Assembly (NCBI RefSeq): GCF_002909485.1
Contig: NZ_PPXG01000007.1
Location: 124,001 to 188,000 of the forward strand
From: Stutzerimonas stutzeri
GTDB taxonomy: Bacteria > Pseudomonadota > Gammaproteobacteria > Pseudomonadales > Pseudomonadaceae
DNA length: 64,000 nucleotides
Direction: 5' to 3'
Shown here: in pieces, positions 61,033 to 64,000 of the stretch
How the letters are laid out: every line of letters starts with the position of its first letter
Numbering within the stretch: position 1 is the first letter of the stretch
Translations under genes and position numbers: made by a program
Notes under the pieces: generated by a model
Told to the model about the DNA's origin: nothing
Database searches by the model: none
What the model saw: only the letters and a program-made list of their open reading frames with translations

Positions 61033-61174
61033 GGCCGTTCTCCCCTAACAAGTACTCGCCTCTGAAACGAGGCGCTTGTACATACCGACCGTCTCTGGTG
61101 CCACAGGGTTCGCGCTGAACTAAAGAGACCCAGATGCGATCCACCGTTCAGAACGATTAATTGAGGACTGAGCC

Positions 61175-61468
61175 ATGAAAACCCTGACGATTGCCCTGAC
61201 TGCCGCCCTGCTGGCGAGCCCTGCTGTACATGCGGCTTGCACGACAGACGAGGTGAATGCCAAGGCGGAGCAGCTGGCCGAGCGCGTCAATCAGCTCACC
61301 CAAAGCAATCCGGAGCGCGCCAAGGAGATCAACGAAGAAATTCAACAGATGCAGGCCAAGCGCACCGCCGACCAGTTGGGCGACGAGTGCGAAGCTTATG
61401 ACAAGCGCTTGAAGCAGATCGAGGAAGCGGAACGCGAAGCCGATATTCCGCCAGCTGACGCTCGATAA
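61175..61468 (+). CDS. Small periplasmic helical protein
   Basis: 97 aa with a clear signal peptide (about 1-20, cleavage after AVHAA). The mature part is helical and charged, with two Cys (CTTDEVN near 22, GDECEAYD near 72) that could form a disulfide. GAGGA stands about nine bases upstream. Function unknown; it resembles no enzyme. It converges on the DEAD-box helicase gene. Confidence 0.75.
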   Translation: MKTLTIALTAALLASPAVHAACTTDEVNAKAEQLAERVNQLTQSNPERAKEINEEIQQMQAKRTADQLGDECEAYDKRLKQIEEAEREADIPPADAR

Positions 61469-61486
61469 GGGCTGACTAGCCGCCGG

Positions 61487-62818
61487 CTATTCCGCCGCCG
61501 GCTTCTTGCGCTTGAGCGGGGCCATTCCGTCCTGGCTCACCACCGGTGACGGAGCTTCCCGCTTGGCGCCGTTCGGCCGTCGGCCTGCCGGCTTGGATTT
61601 CTTTTCCACGCCCTTCTTCTTCTCGACCTTTTTCTTCTTGGTGCCCGCAGCCTTGCCCGAGGCTTTCAGATTCTTCGGCCCCTGGTAACTGCCTTTGAGT
61701 CCTTTGACCACCCGGCGCTCGAAGCGCTGTTTGAGATAGCGCTCAATGCTCGACATCAGATTCCAGTCGTTATGGCAGATCAATGAGATCGCCAGCCCCT
61801 CGCCACCAGCGCGCCCGGTACGTCCGATACGATGTACGTACTCATCGCCCGATCGCGGCATATCGAAGTTGATCACCAGATCCAGGCCTTCAATATCCAG
61901 TCCACGTGCCGCCACATCAGTGGCGACCAGCACCTTGACCCCTCCTTCCTTGACCCGGTCAATGGCCTGCTTGCGATCTTTCTGGTCCTTGTCGCCATGC
62001 AGCACGTAGGCCTTTACGCCTTCTGCGACCAACCTTCCATAGAGCCGATCAGCCTGCACCCGCGTATTGGTGAAAATCACCGCCTTCTTGTAGGTCTCGT
62101 TGGCCAGCAGCCAGTGCACCAGCTTTTCCTTATGCTCGGTGTTTTCGGCGGTGATGATCTGCTGACGGGTGCCTTCGTTGAGTTCGCTGACCCGATTGAG
62201 CTGCAAGTGCAGCGGATCACGCAATACGCTAGCAGTCATCTCACGCAGCGCCGCGCCGCCGCTGGTGGCAGAGAACAACAGCGTCTGTTGACGTTTTGCG
62301 CACTCGTTTACCAGGCGCTGCACATCGTCGGCAAAACCCATGTCGAGCATGCGATCGGCTTCGTCGAGAATGAGCAGCTCCACGTCCCTGAGAATCAACG
62401 TACCAGCGTTCAGGTGCTCGATCATCCGCCCCGGGGTGCCGATGAGGATGTCCGGTACCTTGCGCATGATGGCCGCCTGAACCTTGAAATCCTCACCACC
62501 GGTGATCATCGCTGACTTGATGAAGGTGAACTGAGAGAAGCGCTCTACTTCCTTGAGCGTCTGCTGGGCCAGCTCGCGAGTCGGCAGCAGAATCAACGCC
62601 CGAACATCGGTGCGCACCACAGCATCACCGATGAGTCGATTGAGCATCGGCAACACGAATGCGGCGGTCTTGCCGCTGCCTGTCTGCGCGGTCACTCGCA
62701 GGTCGCGCCCTTCCAGCGCCGGAGGGATCGCCGCCACCTGCACCGGGGTCGGCTCGACGAATTTAAGTTCGGCGACGGCCTTGAGCAGGCGTTCGTGCAG
62801 GGCGAATTGGTCAAACAA
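61487..62818 (-). CDS. DEAD-box RNA helicase
   Basis: 443 aa from TTG 62818, which has GAGGTAG five bases upstream and gives the usual FDQFALHERLLKAV start; an ATG at 62851 would add 11 unrelated residues. The Q motif, Walker A AQTGSGKTAAF, DEAD box LILDEADRMLD, SAT, and motif VI HRIGRTGR are intact. The C-terminal tail is Lys-rich (KKKKVEKKKGVEKK) and may bind RNA. Exact target unknown; related to the RhlE/SrmB-like group. Confidence 0.92.
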   Translation of the reverse strand: MFDQFALHERLLKAVAELKFVEPTPVQVAAIPPALEGRDLRVTAQTGSGKTAAFVLPMLNRLIGDAVVRTDVRALILLPTRELAQQTLKEVERFSQFTFIKSAMITGGEDFKVQAAIMRKVPDILIGTPGRMIEHLNAGTLILRDVELLILDEADRMLDMGFADDVQRLVNECAKRQQTLLFSATSGGAALREMTASVLRDPLHLQLNRVSELNEGTRQQIITAENTEHKEKLVHWLLANETYKKAVIFTNTRVQADRLYGRLVAEGVKAYVLHGDKDQKDRKQAIDRVKEGGVKVLVATDVAARGLDIEGLDLVINFDMPRSGDEYVHRIGRTGRAGGEGLAISLICHNDWNLMSSIERYLKQRFERRVVKGLKGSYQGPKNLKASGKAAGTKKKKVEKKKGVEKKSKPAGRRPNGAKREAPSPVVSQDGMAPLKRKKPAAE

Positions 62819-62964
62819 GGGAGCTACCTCGGAGAAAAATAACGATGGCATAGGTTAACCCGTCTGCCGAGCAAAGGCGCGTTCTGTAACGGCCGGCATG
62901 TTTTGCCTTCGAAACTCAGGCTAAGCTGACAAAAGCGTAGCGGCTTAATGCCCAGGAGGTACGC

Positions 62965-63399
62965 ATGATCTCGACCAAGCGGATAGCACTGTTGACCGGC
63001 GCGCTTTCGTTAGCGCTGCATGCCACTATCGGCCTTGCACAGCCGGACAGGGAACACCCCGGCAAGGGCAAGCCGGATCGCAACAATGGGAATCGGCCAG
63101 GGATACAGCAGGATTACCGCCATCATGGACCCTCGATAGATCTCGGCGCCGTTCGCGGCACACTGCGTAATCATCGCGATTTGCTGGCGCCGGCGTCTGC
63201 CCTGCCTCCGGGTATCCAGAAGAATCTGGCGCGAGGTAAACCGCTGCCGCCAGGTATCGCCAAGCAAATGGATAGCCGCCTGCTCGGGCATCTGCCTCGG
63301 TACGAGGGCTATGAATGGCAACAGGCTGGCCGCGACGTCATTCTGGTCGCTATTGCCACCGGGATCGTCTACGAGATTCTGGACAACGTGCTGGATTGA
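62965..63399 (+). CDS. CigR-like secreted protein
   Basis: 144 aa with AGGAGG before the ATG. Signal peptide (about 1-26), then an Asp/Asn/Gly-rich basic linker, then a conserved C-terminal domain with LPPGIQKNLARGKPLPPGI and GRDVILVAIATGIVYEIL. This pattern is seen in the CigR/RcnB-like family, whose Salmonella member moderates virulence. The role here is unknown. Confidence 0.82.
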   Translation: MISTKRIALLTGALSLALHATIGLAQPDREHPGKGKPDRNNGNRPGIQQDYRHHGPSIDLGAVRGTLRNHRDLLAPASALPPGIQKNLARGKPLPPGIAKQMDSRLLGHLPRYEGYEWQQAGRDVILVAIATGIVYEILDNVLD

Positions 63400-63450
63400 C
63401 CGCACGGCGCACCGCTCAGCAGTTACTCCGACGGCGGCATGGCTGTGCGC

Positions 63451-63771
63451 TTATTGTGGCTCGCAGGTCAGCTTGACGCGCAGGCGGATCACGTCGCGTT
63501 TGAACTTCGACGTCAGCGCCTTTCGCTCACCCGGCTGCACCTCGGTGCGCCGAGTACGGGGCGCTTCCGGACCATTCTGGAATACCGCCGTGCACACCGC
63601 GGTCGTTTCCCCGTAATTGAGCAACAGCAACGCCGCCAGGTCGCGGTCGATGGCCTGCGGAGTGACATTGATATCCGCGCCGTTGAGCTGCTGATCGACA
63701 TCTATTGGATAAGTCGCCGCGCTGGCGGTAAGCGGTAACAGGGCAAAGAGCAGGTAACCGATTGTTTTCAT
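63451..63771 (-). CDS. Small periplasmic protein of unknown function
   Basis: 106 aa from ATG 63771, with GAGGAG nine bases upstream; the longer reading overlaps the LysR gene. Signal peptide ends at SAA near residue 19. The mature part has two Cys (AVCTAVF and LTCEP) that may form a disulfide and a C-terminal basic strand. Divergent from the LysR gene that starts 58 bases away. Confidence 0.72.
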   Translation of the reverse strand: MKTIGYLLFALLPLTASAATYPIDVDQQLNGADINVTPQAIDRDLAALLLLNYGETTAVCTAVFQNGPEAPRTRRTEVQPGERKALTSKFKRDVIRLRVKLTCEPQ

Positions 63772-63828
63772 TTGACTGGGCTCCTCGATGGAGCGGCCAG
63801 CGTAACAGACCCTAAAGGAAGCGAAGGA

Positions 63829-64000
63829 ATGAAAGTGCCCCGTGTGACCCTCGATCAGTGGCGCACTCTGCAGGCAGTCATCGATCACGGCGGCTTTGCT
63901 CAGGCGGCCGAAGCACTGCATCGGTCGCAGTCCTCGGTCAGCTATACCGTGGCGCGCATGCAGGAGCAGCTCGGGGTGCCGCTGCTGCGTATCGATGGCC
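63829..64000 (+). CDS. LysR-family regulator, N-terminal part (runs off the window)
   Basis: The first 57 residues are present. They hold the winged helix (GFAQAAEALHRSQSSVSYTVARMQEQLG). The rest is beyond the window end. AAGGAA lies just upstream of the ATG. In LysR fashion it may control the divergent small periplasmic protein gene. Confidence 0.85.
   Translation, partial: MKVPRVTLDQWRTLQAVIDHGGFAQAAEALHRSQSSVSYTVARMQEQLGVPLLRIDG

Overview
The window is a 64 kb chromosomal segment of a high-GC gammaproteobacterium of the Pseudomonas group. Gene content and local gene order fit the Stutzerimonas (Pseudomonas stutzeri) lineage: yceF/sppA/rluC/rne/murB...lpxK/exbBD/comEC/lolCDE, sthA/nqr, gap/mfd, mazG/relA/rlmD/cysM and gacS, together with P. 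stutzeri-type palindromic intergenic repeats. I made no database search. The genus call rests on remembered gene order and protein families. I see no rRNA, tRNA, CRISPR array, insertion sequence or prophage.

Layout. (1) 1-3.2 kb: yceF against a minus-strand sppA-HAD phosphatase-rluC set. (2) 3.2-6.95 kb: RNase E with a leader of about 500 nt that starts at a good sigma70 promoter. (3) 7.1-17.8 kb: minus-strand cell-envelope genes murB, protein-tyrosine phosphatase, ycaR, kdsB, lpxK, exbD, exbB; then comEC (natural transformation), a DUF2062 gene, and the lolC-lolD-lolE lipoprotein exporter. (4) 17.9-21.1 kb: PilZ protein, small periplasmic protein and glycerophosphodiester phosphodiesterase, converging on the soluble transhydrogenase sthA. 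(5) 21.2-28.5 kb: a complete Na+-translocating NADH:quinone reductase operon nqrABCDEF with its maturation genes apbE and nqrM. (6) 28.7-33.7 kb: gap and mfd, divergent. (7) 33.75-44.05 kb: a plus-strand accessory block holding a broken csiV-like remnant, an N-terminally shortened SNF2 helicase, a protein of unknown function, and the four-gene Lhr-Core DNA repair cluster (MBL nuclease, ATP-dependent ligase, Lhr-Core helicase, PdeM phosphoesterase). Repeats interrupt this cluster. (8) 44-52.3 kb: small genes, a DUF2058 gene, mazG, relA, rlmD, cysM and an ArgP-type regulator. (9) 52.4-60.6 kb: a TRIC-family protein, the hybrid kinase GacS, MnmC, a haem protein, a TauE/SafE transporter, a DUF1127 protein and a LysR regulator. 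(10) 60.6-64 kb: a DUF2513 protein, small secreted proteins, a DEAD-box helicase, a CigR-like protein and the start of another LysR gene.

Functionally the segment is mostly housekeeping: outer-membrane biogenesis (KdsB, LpxK, Lol), respiration and redox balance (Nqr, SthA), stringent response (RelA), global regulation (GacS, RNase E) and RNA modification (RluC, RlmD, MnmC). The most accessory-looking part is 33.7-45 kb. There a run of nucleic-acid repair genes sits directly after mfd, at what looks like a rearrangement junction marked by gene decay and repeats.
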